From: Galbibacter marinus
GTDB lineage: Bacteria > Bacteroidota > Bacteroidia > Flavobacteriales > Flavobacteriaceae
Assembly: GCF_000300875.1 (NCBI RefSeq)
Contig: NZ_AMSG01000027.1
Span: 1 to 34,029 of the forward strand
Reading direction: 5' to 3'
Length of the DNA: 34,029 nucleotides
Part shown: in pieces, positions 1 to 7,399 of the stretch
Layout of the letters: every line of letters starts with the position of its first letter
Position numbering within the stretch: position 1 is the first letter of the stretch
Program-made: the position numbers and the translations under genes
Notes under the pieces: model-generated
Seen by the model: only the letters and a program-made list of their open reading frames with translations
What the model was told of the DNA's origin: nothing
Database searches by the model: none

Positions 1-167
1 AGGAAGTTCCAGCAGCTATTCAAGAAGCTCTTGCAGCTGATTATCCAGATGCAGCTATCTCAAAAGCATATAAAAATGCAGAAGGTACCTATAAATTAGA
101 CGTTCAAATTGGTGATCAGGCTGGTACCCTTTTCGCTAACGAAAACGGAGAGTGGGTAACTCAATAA
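1..167 (+). CDS. PepSY-like domain protein, 3' end only
   Basis: This is an open frame from the left edge to a TAA at 165-167, giving 54 residues. It starts EVPAAIQEALAADYPDAAIS and ends NENGEWVTQ. The pattern of an 'aL...yP.a.i..a......Y.v.v' helix-strand unit followed by a terminal acidic strand resembles PepSY-like (putative beta-lactamase-inhibitor-like) periplasmic proteins, which are common in Bacteroidota and often come as tandem units. The start, signal peptide and any earlier repeat lie outside the window. A strong terminator follows immediately, so this is the last gene of its transcript. The family assignment rests on a short C-terminal piece and is tentative; a plain hypothetical secreted protein is the alternative. 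Confidence 0.55.
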   Translation, partial: EVPAAIQEALAADYPDAAISKAYKNAEGTYKLDVQIGDQAGTLFANENGEWVTQ

Positions 168-192
168 GAAATAAAATTTAGGTTGTATAGAC

Positions 193-228
193 AAAGGGTT
201 CTTTAATTAAAGGGCCCTTTTTGTTTTT
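193..228 (+). terminator. Rho-independent terminator after the PepSY-like gene
   Basis: The sequence AAAGGGTTCTTTAA pairs with TTAAAGGGCCCTTT (G-U pairs in the middle), followed by a T-rich tract (TTTTTGTTTTT). It sits 25 bases after the stop. The reverse strand has the same stem but a poorer T tract, so it may also weakly stop the converging minus operon. Confidence 0.75.
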
Positions 229-260
229 GGAAATTCCCTAACTTACATCTTCAAATATGA

Positions 261-932
261 TTATTCGATGTAATTTATCTTGTAATCTGTAAGGGTCAAA
301 TAAATAGCCCCTTGTTGTATCCCCTCTTTACCAGCAGATTTTTTGTCAATTGACATATCTGTATTTTTCGATAAATATTGAATAGGCAACTTCACATCTT
401 GGATCTCAAAGGACACAGTAATAAAACTTGGAAGCGCACTATCGGCAGAGTCATAACTCATATCGATGCGATAGGTTCCATGTTTTTTTGTACTAATTTC
501 AGATTGAATAATGCGATCTTTCTTTGCATCTATAAGCAAGGTGGCAATAGCAAAATCTGCTTTGCGGTCTTGTGGTATAACGCTTACTTCCCTATATGTC
601 TGAGCTTCTTTTGTTTTATGGCCTCTATCGACAACTATATAGGGATATTTAAATAATTCTTGCATGGTAAAGTCCAACCCCTTTTTGGGTAGCATAACAA
701 ACTCAGATGATTCAAATTCTAAGGGTTTACCTTTTTGAAAATATAGCTTTGCTTGTTTTTTGGGCATTTCTATAAATGTAATATCCAACTCTAAAGAAAG
801 TTGAGCCGAAAAACTCTCAATACTGTCCAAGCGATTCTCAATACGGCTAAGCTCAAGCTCTGCAGTTTGTGCAACTACACTGCTAGAAAACAACACTAAC
901 AATAGTTTTAAATATTTTATTTTTCCCATCAT
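261..932 (-). CDS. Secreted LolA-like conserved protein of an ABC operon
   Basis: This is a 223-residue protein with an N-terminal signal peptide (charged MMGKIKYLK, hydrophobic LLLVLFSSSVV, cut near AQ at 21-22). The rest is rich in alternating beta-strand patterns (for example ELELSRIENRLDSI, then AKLYFQKGKPLEFES) with no membrane segment. The pattern of an early helix 'IENRLDSIESFSAQ' followed by strands describing a precursor/film-like barrel resembles the LolA/LolB fold, but I see no diagnostic motif, so the family is a guess. It is the last gene of a four-gene minus operon: its ATG overlaps the TGA of the ABC permease by 4 bases, so it is probably translationally coupled. This suggests a periplasmic partner of the transporter, possibly binding a lipid or lipoprotein. 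Two adjacent ATG codons (932 and 929) are possible starts. Confidence 0.6.
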   Translation of the reverse strand: MMGKIKYLKLLLVLFSSSVVAQTAELELSRIENRLDSIESFSAQLSLELDITFIEMPKKQAKLYFQKGKPLEFESSEFVMLPKKGLDFTMQELFKYPYIVVDRGHKTKEAQTYREVSVIPQDRKADFAIATLLIDAKKDRIIQSEISTKKHGTYRIDMSYDSADSALPSFITVSFEIQDVKLPIQYLSKNTDMSIDKKSAGKEGIQQGAIYLTLTDYKINYIE

Positions 933-1759
933 CCAATATCTCTTTTAACAAATAACATTAAACCAACCAGCATAAATAGAACCGTATACCCTACAAGAAC
1001 CAAGGCGTTATGAACTATAAGCCCTGTGGGCACCTCGGTATAAAAAAATAACTGCCAAGAATTGTTGAGTTTAGGAAAGAACCAATGGTTATAAAAATTA
1101 TTATTAAGTTCGAACTTCATCAGAACATTGTTCAGTATTAAAAAAAGCGCAGCTACGATCCAAGTCTTAGTTGATTCTCTTAAAATAACCGCTAAAGTAA
1201 GGCTTACAACACTAAAAAAAACCATAGAAAGTGCGCCAAATAAAAAAGCATATATCAATTTTTCTTGTGCTAAGGAAGATTCTATAAAATTCAAAGTACC
1301 CAAATACACCACTAGATCACCATGACCAAAAATAAAATAGGCAACCCCAAAGCATGTAATAGCTGTAGCCAGTACAGTAATTAGGGTAAAGAGAATTACA
1401 ACACAATACTTACTTAGAATAAACTTCCATTTAGAGATCGGTTGCAGCATCACGGATTGTAGCGTCCCATCTTTAAATTCTGAAGTCAGGGTACCAGCTA
1501 CAAGAATCATTAAAATTAGCGGTAAGTGAAACCATAACATATTTAACAAAAGATAGATTATCAAGTTTCCATTAAGCAGGTTTCCCTCAAAATAAAAGGA
1601 ATCCTTTAAATTACTTAAAAGAAGATCAAGAATATCGTTTCCTTGAAAATATGCAGCCACAACCACAAGAAGTTCAATAAAAAATATAGCAAAGAGTCCG
1701 TAATATGTTTTACTTTGCCTTATAAGTTTAAAAATCTCTACCGCTAACAAATTTCTCAT
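929..1759 (-). CDS. ABC-2 type transporter permease
   Basis: This 276-residue inner-membrane protein has about six hydrophobic segments: around residues 20-37, 66-88, 110-135, 165-190, 197-207 and 248-268. After the second segment comes the motif ELTSEFKDGTLQ-like 'TSEFKDGTLQSVMLQPIS', typical of ABC-2 permeases (a 'E...G(T/S)...L..P(I/V)S' loop that contacts the ATPase). The stop of the ATPase gene (TAG, 1760-1762) directly abuts this ATG, and the next gene overlaps by ATGA, so the three are one transcript. It forms the channel for the ATPase encoded just upstream. The substrate is unknown; the downstream LolA-like secreted protein hints at an envelope or lipid substrate. Confidence 0.85.
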   Translation of the reverse strand: MRNLLAVEIFKLIRQSKTYYGLFAIFFIELLVVVAAYFQGNDILDLLLSNLKDSFYFEGNLLNGNLIIYLLLNMLWFHLPLILMILVAGTLTSEFKDGTLQSVMLQPISKWKFILSKYCVVILFTLITVLATAITCFGVAYFIFGHGDLVVYLGTLNFIESSLAQEKLIYAFLFGALSMVFFSVVSLTLAVILRESTKTWIVAALFLILNNVLMKFELNNNFYNHWFFPKLNNSWQLFFYTEVPTGLIVHNALVLVGYTVLFMLVGLMLFVKRDIG

Positions 1760-2614
1760 CTAAGCTTTCACATCAAATAATTTTTCAAAATCAACCTCAG
1801 GGACATAAGAAGTTATTTCTATATTTTCTTCCTGTAACTCTTGCAATAAGTCGACTAGTTGATGGCCCTTAAGCTGAATAATTGCCTTGGTTGGAAAAAT
1901 TTCAGCTTGATACTTTTTCAAACTCTCAGACTCCCCTATATTGGAGGCATATAAAGTATAATAAGAACTGTGATCCTTTATAAGCTGTTGGGTTTCTCCT
2001 GAATTGATAATTTCTCCGTTATTGATCACATAAATGCGATCACTAATAGCGCTGAGCTGATCGACCAAATGAGAGGCAATAAGAACCCCTATTTTATCCT
2101 TAGCTACTACATCGAGTATTAGAGAACTTATCGCTTTTATCCCAATAGGATCTAGACCAGAAAAAGGTTCATCCAACACCAAATAACTCGGTTGATTCAG
2201 TAGTGCAATTGCAATGGCGAGTCGTTGTTTCATTCCCATCGAAAAATTCTGAACCTGGTCAGTTCTATCTATCGGCAACCCTACCCTTTGAAGGCAAAGC
2301 TCAATATCTTTTTCTGACAACCTAAGGCCTTGCATACGTGAAAACACCTTTAAATTATCATAGGCATTTAAGTACCCATACAATCCAGGTTTTTCAATAA
2401 TACCACCCAAAGTCTTGTGCTTTGAAGGTGAAAATTCCACTTGGCCAGAGTCTGGTTCGACCAATTGGAACAATATTTTAAACAAGGTCGTTTTCCCAGC
2501 ACCATTGCGACCTAAAAGTCCAACTATTTCTCCTTTCGCACATTGCAAGCTGACCTTGTGAAGTGCGATGACCTTCCCATACCGTTTACTGATGTCTTTG
2601 ACTGATAAATTCAT
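1760..2614 (-). CDS. ABC transporter ATP-binding protein
   Basis: This 284-residue nucleotide-binding subunit has Walker A GRNGAGKTT at 35-43. The signature is unusual (FSMGMKQR at 124-131, replacing LSGGQ), as is normal for CcmA/DrrA/NatA-type ATPases. Walker B with catalytic glutamate is LVLDEP at 145-150, the D-loop is SGLDP, and the H-loop histidine is near 182 (IASH). The C-terminal ~60 residues form a small alpha/beta tail as in lantibiotic/bacitracin export ATPases (BcrA-like). Its ATG overlaps the TGA of the upstream gene (ATGA at 2611-2614), and the permease follows with no gap. It couples ATP hydrolysis to the ABC-2 permease downstream. All catalytic residues are present. Confidence 0.92.
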   Translation of the reverse strand: MNLSVKDISKRYGKVIALHKVSLQCAKGEIVGLLGRNGAGKTTLFKILFQLVEPDSGQVEFSPSKHKTLGGIIEKPGLYGYLNAYDNLKVFSRMQGLRLSEKDIELCLQRVGLPIDRTDQVQNFSMGMKQRLAIAIALLNQPSYLVLDEPFSGLDPIGIKAISSLILDVVAKDKIGVLIASHLVDQLSAISDRIYVINNGEIINSGETQQLIKDHSSYYTLYASNIGESESLKKYQAEIFPTKAIIQLKGHQLVDLLQELQEENIEITSYVPEVDFEKLFDVKA

Positions 2615-3120
2615 GGAACTGATTCGTATTGTAGTGCTTTATAATCAAATTTGGGGGTATATGATTTTTCCAGAAATGTTCTGGACCAAAAATTATTTTT
2701 AAAAAGAAAAAGAGGATCTCTAATCATAAAATACGGAATATAATGAAACCATTTCACGCCTCTTTTTCTATAGTAGTTTTCTAACTCATCATCAATCCCT
2801 AATTCCTGCGCCGCAACAATGGCCGCATTACGCTGACATTTAGATCCGATATAGTTTTCAGCGATTCGACCTTGAAAACCATAGATGAAAAATTGATCTT
2901 TCACCCGTTTGTAATTCTGAAACCTAGACCATCCGTCTGCCAAAACTAAAAAAATATGAAGAAAAGAAAACAGAAAAAATGAAAGCCAAAAGATAATGGC
3001 CAATACCCCTCTTTGCTCTAAGGATATAAAAAGCTGATGCCCATAAATCCATGATTCGGCAAAAAACAATATTAAGGACCAATATAATAGTCTACCTACT
3101 CTTAAGTAAGAAATGACCAC
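2611..3120 (-). CDS. Unrecognised membrane protein, first gene of the ABC operon
   Basis: This is a 169-residue protein I do not recognise. It has hydrophobic segments near residues 11-20 and 40-63, so probably two membrane helices, then a soluble C-terminal half rich in aromatic and basic residues (QNYKRVKDQFFIYGFQGR, WFHYIPYFMIRDPLF). A pair of cysteine/asparagine-rich residues (GSKCQRNAA) lies near residue 95. The start used is GTG at 3120; no in-frame ATG lies near the N-terminus and the frame closes upstream at 3171. A -7-like box on the same strand at 3192-3199 places transcription start about 65 bases upstream. The 4-base overlap with the ATPase gene says it works with the ABC transporter, but its role is unknown. 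Confidence 0.7.
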   Translation of the reverse strand: MVISYLRVGRLLYWSLILFFAESWIYGHQLFISLEQRGVLAIIFWLSFFLFSFLHIFLVLADGWSRFQNYKRVKDQFFIYGFQGRIAENYIGSKCQRNAAIVAAQELGIDDELENYYRKRGVKWFHYIPYFMIRDPLFLFKNNFWSRTFLEKSYTPKFDYKALQYESVP

Positions 3121-3191
3121 TGAAGGTTGACCTGGTATGTTTCGTTGCTCTTTAATGTTAAGGATGTATTAATTCTCGGCACAATAGATAT

Positions 3192-3199
3192 CAAAGATA
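3192..3199 (-). promoter_or_regulatory. -7 box of the ABC operon promoter
   Basis: On the minus strand this reads TATCTTTG, a perfect match to the Bacteroidota -7 consensus TAnnTTTG. No clear TTG is seen at -33. It mirrors an identical box on the other strand at 3232-3239, giving a divergent promoter region. Such 8-mers also occur by chance in AT-rich DNA. Confidence 0.45.
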
Positions 3200-3231
3200 T
3201 TAATAATACTCAGGTCCACTAAAAATTATCT

Positions 3232-3239
3232 TATCTTTG
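3232..3239 (+). promoter_or_regulatory. -7 box of the M20 peptidase promoter
   Basis: The sequence TATCTTTG is an exact TAnnTTTG match, 128 bases before the ATG at 3368. There is no convincing TTG at -33. The predicted 5' leader is about 120 bases and is AT-rich, without an obvious hairpin. Confidence 0.45.
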
Positions 3240-3367
3240 TAATCCCGCACATATACCTTCCTTAGTTAACCACCCACCCGTTTCCATCCAACTGTATTAA
3301 TAATATTTAGATTTAATCATTATAAATTTACCAATAATCAATATATTGGTCCCAACATCAACTTTTT

Positions 3368-4873
3368 ATGCAATTATCTCTCAAATACTGCATTAGTTTA
3401 CTTTGTATAGTACTACTACACCAAGGCTTGTGCTCTCAAGCACCTATAAACTCACCTGAGATTTCACTCAGTGAGATCAACGGAACCACAATCGAAAATT
3501 ACCTTAGTAAATATGTACAGTTTAATTCTGTTAGTGGTAATGAAAAACAAGCAGGCGAATGGCTAAAAAGCGTTTGCATCCAAAATGGACTGCAAATTAA
3601 GCAGATGGGCAACACCGATGGGAATTATAATTTCACAGCATCCTTATACCCTCTAGAATCAAAACTGCCAAATATTGTAATGCTAAACCATATTGATGTG
3701 GTACCTGCGGGAGATATAGACAAGTGGAAAGAAGATCCCTTTTCAGGTAAAATTACACAAAATGAAATTTGGGGTCGAGGCACCTTTGACAACAAAGGGA
3801 ATGCAATGATGCAACTCTTTAGTATTTTTGAAATTGCTCAGAAGTACAAAGACACACAACTCCCTTTTAACGTCACATTTTTAGCCGTTTCTTGCGAAGA
3901 AACCCAGTGTAAGGGAGGAGCAGAATATGTCATCGAAAACTATTTGGATCTGTTGAATCCTGTAGTGGTATTGGGCGAGGGCCCACCTTCTCTTGAGGGT
4001 GTCTTACTGACCAATCCAGACCAAGTTCTCTTTCCAATTTCAGTGGCACATAAAAGACCACTTTGGCTTGAATTAAAATTAAAAATAAATTCTTCAGCAC
4101 ACGGATCAGTAACACCATTACAATATGCAAATAAAGAAATGGTCAAGGCCCTTAACAACCTCTTAGATCATAAGCAAAAGGCTATTTACAACGACTTGAA
4201 TGTTAGAATGCTCAAAAGTATTGGAGCTTTAGAAAAAGGCTTAACAGGATTTGCAATGCGTCATCCGAAGTTATTTCGAATGTTTATAACTCCGCAGCTG
4301 AGAAAACAACCAGAGTTATTCGCACTGTTTTCCAACACCATCACCCTGACCAGTATAGACAGTGAAAACGATGTTGTAAATGTCATCCCTTCTGAAGTTA
4401 CGGCATTATTGGATTGTAGGCTGCTTCCTGAAACCGATGCAGATGCTTTTTTAGAAGACATAAAAAAAAGATTGAAGAATTCAAACATAGAGGTATCTAC
4501 CATATACAAAACACCTAAAATGAAATCCTCGGATCCCGACAATGACTTTTACCGACATATGCAGGCAGCTATATTAAAAAATTATCCTGAAGCAGAAGTA
4601 CTAAGTATTATTTTACCCAATACAAGCGATGCAGGATTGTTTAGAGCTAAAGGAATTAATACCTATACAACAGTACCAATTAGCATATCAAGAGACTACC
4701 TTAAAAATATTCACAGTGAAAATGAACGAATTCCAAGAGGCGTTCTCAATGATGGGAAAGCAACCTATGTGGAGTTTATAGAACAATGTATTCAGGCGGC
4801 TCCCACCACATTCCCTTATAGTAATGAAGGTAAAGGAATCACCAATATTTCCAACGCAAACACCCAAAATTAA
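3368..4873 (+). CDS. M20 family metallopeptidase (carboxypeptidase S-like), secreted
   Basis: This 501-residue protein has a signal peptide (hydrophobic LLCIVLLHQGLCS, cut near residue 23). It carries the full M20 two-zinc site: H108 and D110 in LNHIDVVPAG, bridging D141 in GRGTFDNKG, general base E177 and ligand E178 in SCEET, E204 in GEGPP, and H449 in NIHSENER. The GEGPP and HSENER forms are those of the CPS1/carboxypeptidase S branch, which removes C-terminal residues from peptides or splits N-acyl amino acids. The dimerisation (lid) domain fills about residues 230-370. It probably acts in the periplasm or outside. The hydrolase gene starts at the base after its stop (TAA then ATG), so the two are co-transcribed. 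Substrate is unproven. Confidence 0.9.
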   Translation: MQLSLKYCISLLCIVLLHQGLCSQAPINSPEISLSEINGTTIENYLSKYVQFNSVSGNEKQAGEWLKSVCIQNGLQIKQMGNTDGNYNFTASLYPLESKLPNIVMLNHIDVVPAGDIDKWKEDPFSGKITQNEIWGRGTFDNKGNAMMQLFSIFEIAQKYKDTQLPFNVTFLAVSCEETQCKGGAEYVIENYLDLLNPVVVLGEGPPSLEGVLLTNPDQVLFPISVAHKRPLWLELKLKINSSAHGSVTPLQYANKEMVKALNNLLDHKQKAIYNDLNVRMLKSIGALEKGLTGFAMRHPKLFRMFITPQLRKQPELFALFSNTITLTSIDSENDVVNVIPSEVTALLDCRLLPETDADAFLEDIKKRLKNSNIEVSTIYKTPKMKSSDPDNDFYRHMQAAILKNYPEAEVLSIILPNTSDAGLFRAKGINTYTTVPISISRDYLKNIHSENERIPRGVLNDGKATYVEFIEQCIQAAPTTFPYSNEGKGITNISNANTQN

Positions 4874-5812
4874 ATGAGCGAAAAAGCCGCTATAATTAGT
4901 TTGATAATTCACTTTTGTTTGATGCTCGGTATAAGTGTAACACTAACTGCCCAAAATACCATTCCTTTATATCCCGAAGGAGTACCACATGGGATTATGG
5001 ATGCTCCACAGGAAATCCATACAGAGAATGACATTCTTTGGATTACTGAAATCAGATCACCAAGCATTGAGGTCTTTACCCCTACCAATAAACATCGCAG
5101 TAAAAAGGCAGTGATTATCTGTCCTGGGGGTGGTTACCATGGTTTAGCCTATGATTTGGAGGGCACCGAGATTGCCAAGTGGTATAACAGTATTGGGGTG
5201 ACAGCTTTTGTTTTAAAATATAGGATGCCTAAAAGACATACGGGAGACTTTAAAAATAAAATTCCTCTAAGTGATGCTGTACGTGCTATAAAGTTGGTGA
5301 GAAAAAATGCAGACCGTTGGAATATTGATCCGGATCAAATTGGAATCATGGGGTTCTCCGCAGGAGGACACCTAGCTTCTAGCCTTGGAACGCATTACGA
5401 CATGGACCTTTTCCCTCAAGATGATCCTTATCATCAGATTAGCGCTCGTCCCGATTTTATGATTCTAATTTATCCAGTTATAAGTATGGAAGAAGCCTAT
5501 ACGCATAAAGGTTCCATGCAATCCTTGCTGGGTGAACATCCAAGCGAAAAAACTCAACTTTTGTATTCGAGTGACAAACAAGTTGATTCAAATACTCCAC
5601 AAGCATTTCTTGTTCACTGCCAGGATGATGATGTGGTAGATGTAGCCAATAGTATTAAGATGTTCCAAGGGTTACAGGAACATAAAATACCTTCAGAACT
5701 GCATATATTTCCTAAAGGCGGACATGGCTTTGGCCTTGGTATCACAAACCAACACATAGATATTTGGCCTACAATGCTTGAGCGGTGGCTAACACAATTG
5801 GAAGAAAAATAG
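4874..5812 (+). CDS. Alpha/beta hydrolase, acetylxylan-esterase-like, secreted
   Basis: This 312-residue protein has an N-terminal hydrophobic signal (IISLIIHFCLMLGISVTLTA). The oxyanion-hole motif PGGGY is at 84-88, the nucleophile is S162 in GFSAGGH, the acid lies in the QDDD stretch at 250-253, and the catalytic histidine is H284 in GGHGFG. This order and the 'CPGGGY' start are those of BD-FAE/Axe-type esterases of Bacteroidota (COG0657), which de-acetylate plant or algal polysaccharides. No polysaccharide lyase or glycosidase lies nearby, so a carbohydrate role is inference; a general carboxylesterase is possible. It follows the M20 peptidase with zero spacing. Its last bases form one arm of the terminator for the converging minus-strand genes. 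Confidence 0.85.
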   Translation: MSEKAAIISLIIHFCLMLGISVTLTAQNTIPLYPEGVPHGIMDAPQEIHTENDILWITEIRSPSIEVFTPTNKHRSKKAVIICPGGGYHGLAYDLEGTEIAKWYNSIGVTAFVLKYRMPKRHTGDFKNKIPLSDAVRAIKLVRKNADRWNIDPDQIGIMGFSAGGHLASSLGTHYDMDLFPQDDPYHQISARPDFMILIYPVISMEEAYTHKGSMQSLLGEHPSEKTQLLYSSDKQVDSNTPQAFLVHCQDDDVVDVANSIKMFQGLQEHKIPSELHIFPKGGHGFGLGITNQHIDIWPTMLERWLTQLEEK

Positions 5813-5848
5813 CAAAGCAATCGGTATCTGTTACCACCACTTTGCTAT
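5804..5848 (-). terminator. Terminator of the vWA-AAA operon, overlapping the esterase 3' end
   Basis: On the minus strand, TAGCAAAG (5840-5847) pairs with CTTTGCTA (5810-5817), with an inner GGTA/TACC stem (5823-5826 with 5832-5835), followed by TTTTTCTT (5803-5809). On the plus strand it is followed only by a broken T tract (TATTTTATT), so it favours minus-strand termination but may serve both. One arm covers the esterase stop codon. Confidence 0.6.
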
Positions 5849-5885
5849 ACTATTTTATTAATTCAAAGACTAATTCCATCGAGAA

Positions 5886-7349
5886 TTAAAGATCGGAGAT
5901 ATAACTTCCATAAGGATCTTTAAACTGATAACCTTCAGAAACTCTTCGTTTACTTAACTTTTTAAATACCACCATACCCCAAAGTGCAAACTCCTTTAAA
6001 AAATTAACATCCTTTTTTGGATAATCTGGCTGGTACTTCTCAACAAGAGCTTCTAAGGGTTCGATCTGGTTTAGCTCACTTTGATATTCTTCATTTGACG
6101 TATCGTCAAAAAGTTGAAGACCACTACCAGCGAAAAACCATTGCACAACCTCATCATAGGCATTCGGCTGATCTGGCCTTTCTAGTTTTTTAATCTCTGG
6201 AAAGTACTTCGGAAATAAACTTTCAATAGCCTGATCAATGAGCTCCTGAGCTACAAAAAGTGAACCTTCTTGTTCTCCCTCGTAAACCAATTCTACCTTT
6301 CCAGTAATGGCAGGTATTACTCCCATAAAGTCTGAAAGTCGAACGCTTGTATGGGTTGCTCCACTTTTTAACATCCGTCTTTCAGCGGTACTGATTAGAT
6401 TTTCGAGAGCACTAATGCTCAAACGAGCACTAACACCACTCTTTGGATCTATATATGGACTTTCCCTAGCCTGAAATCCAATTTGTTCCAATATATCATA
6501 GACTAGCTGTGGTACGTATACTGCGGATTTTTGAACTTCAGCTAGTTTCGCTTCTTGCCTTGTTATTTCTTTGGCCACCTCAAGGCTATTTGGATAATGG
6601 GTAAGAATTTGTGAACCAATCCTATCCTTAAGTGGGGTTACAATACTTCCTCTATTGGTATAATCCTCTGGATTAGCGGTAAAGACAAACTGAAGATCCA
6701 ATGGAAGACGTAACTTAAAACCCCTAATTTGTATATCTCCCTCTTGAAGTATATTAAATAAGGATACCTGGATTCTGGCTTGTAAATCAGGTAATTCATT
6801 GATAACAAATATACTTCGATTTGCCCTTGGAATCATCCCATAATGAATAACCCTATCATCAGCATAAGAAAGTTTTAAATTCATAGCCTTTATTGGATCG
6901 ACATCTCCAATTAAATCTGCGACAGTTACATCGGGTGTTGCTAATTTTTCAAAAAAGCGTTCAGATCGCTCAATCCAAACAATCGGAGTTTGATCACCTT
7001 TTTCTTTGATGAGTTCTATAGCATAGCGCGAAATAGGATTAAATGGATCATCATTGATTTCGGATCCTTTAACAGCTGGAATCCATGGATCAAGCAATTT
7101 CACCATTGCTCTGGCAAGTCTTGTTTTAGCCTGGCCGCGGAGTCCTAATAAATTTATATTGTGTTTGGAAAGTATCGCTCTTTCTAGTTCTGGAATTACA
7201 GAATTTTCATAACCGTGAATCCCTTCAAAACTGTTAACCTTATTTTTTAGATTCTCTATTAAATTTGATCGGAGCTCCTCTTTAATTGTTTTGCTTTGAT
7301 AGCCAGCGGCCTTTAATTCTCCAAGGTTAGTTATTTTGTCTATTTGCAT
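5886..7349 (-). CDS. MoxR/Mg-chelatase-like AAA+ ATPase
   Basis: This 487-residue cytoplasmic protein has an AAA+ core at about residues 40-260. The P-loop is GLRGQAKTR at 69-77, where the usual last glycine before lysine is alanine (GxxxxGK[ST] becomes GLRGQAKT). Walker B is VINELPDL at 182-189, and sensor-1 is TANPEDYTNRG. The 'NELPDL...Q..LFNILQEG' stretch is typical of magnesium-chelatase ChlI/BchI and MoxR ATPases. A C-terminal lid and a ~130-residue extra helical region follow. The vWA gene lies 50 bases upstream on the same strand; ATPase plus vWA (MIDAS) pairs act as metal chelatases or as chaperone-like remodelling machines. No cobalt- or magnesium-chelatase third subunit is present, so a MoxR-type remodelling role is more likely than cofactor insertion. 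Client unknown. Confidence 0.85.
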   Translation of the reverse strand: MQIDKITNLGELKAAGYQSKTIKEELRSNLIENLKNKVNSFEGIHGYENSVIPELERAILSKHNINLLGLRGQAKTRLARAMVKLLDPWIPAVKGSEINDDPFNPISRYAIELIKEKGDQTPIVWIERSERFFEKLATPDVTVADLIGDVDPIKAMNLKLSYADDRVIHYGMIPRANRSIFVINELPDLQARIQVSLFNILQEGDIQIRGFKLRLPLDLQFVFTANPEDYTNRGSIVTPLKDRIGSQILTHYPNSLEVAKEITRQEAKLAEVQKSAVYVPQLVYDILEQIGFQARESPYIDPKSGVSARLSISALENLISTAERRMLKSGATHTSVRLSDFMGVIPAITGKVELVYEGEQEGSLFVAQELIDQAIESLFPKYFPEIKKLERPDQPNAYDEVVQWFFAGSGLQLFDDTSNEEYQSELNQIEPLEALVEKYQPDYPKKDVNFLKEFALWGMVVFKKLSKRRVSEGYQFKDPYGSYISDL

Positions 7350-7399
7350 TATATCTATTTTGCTTATTTGATAATCACCATTTCAAGGAATCAGGTATA

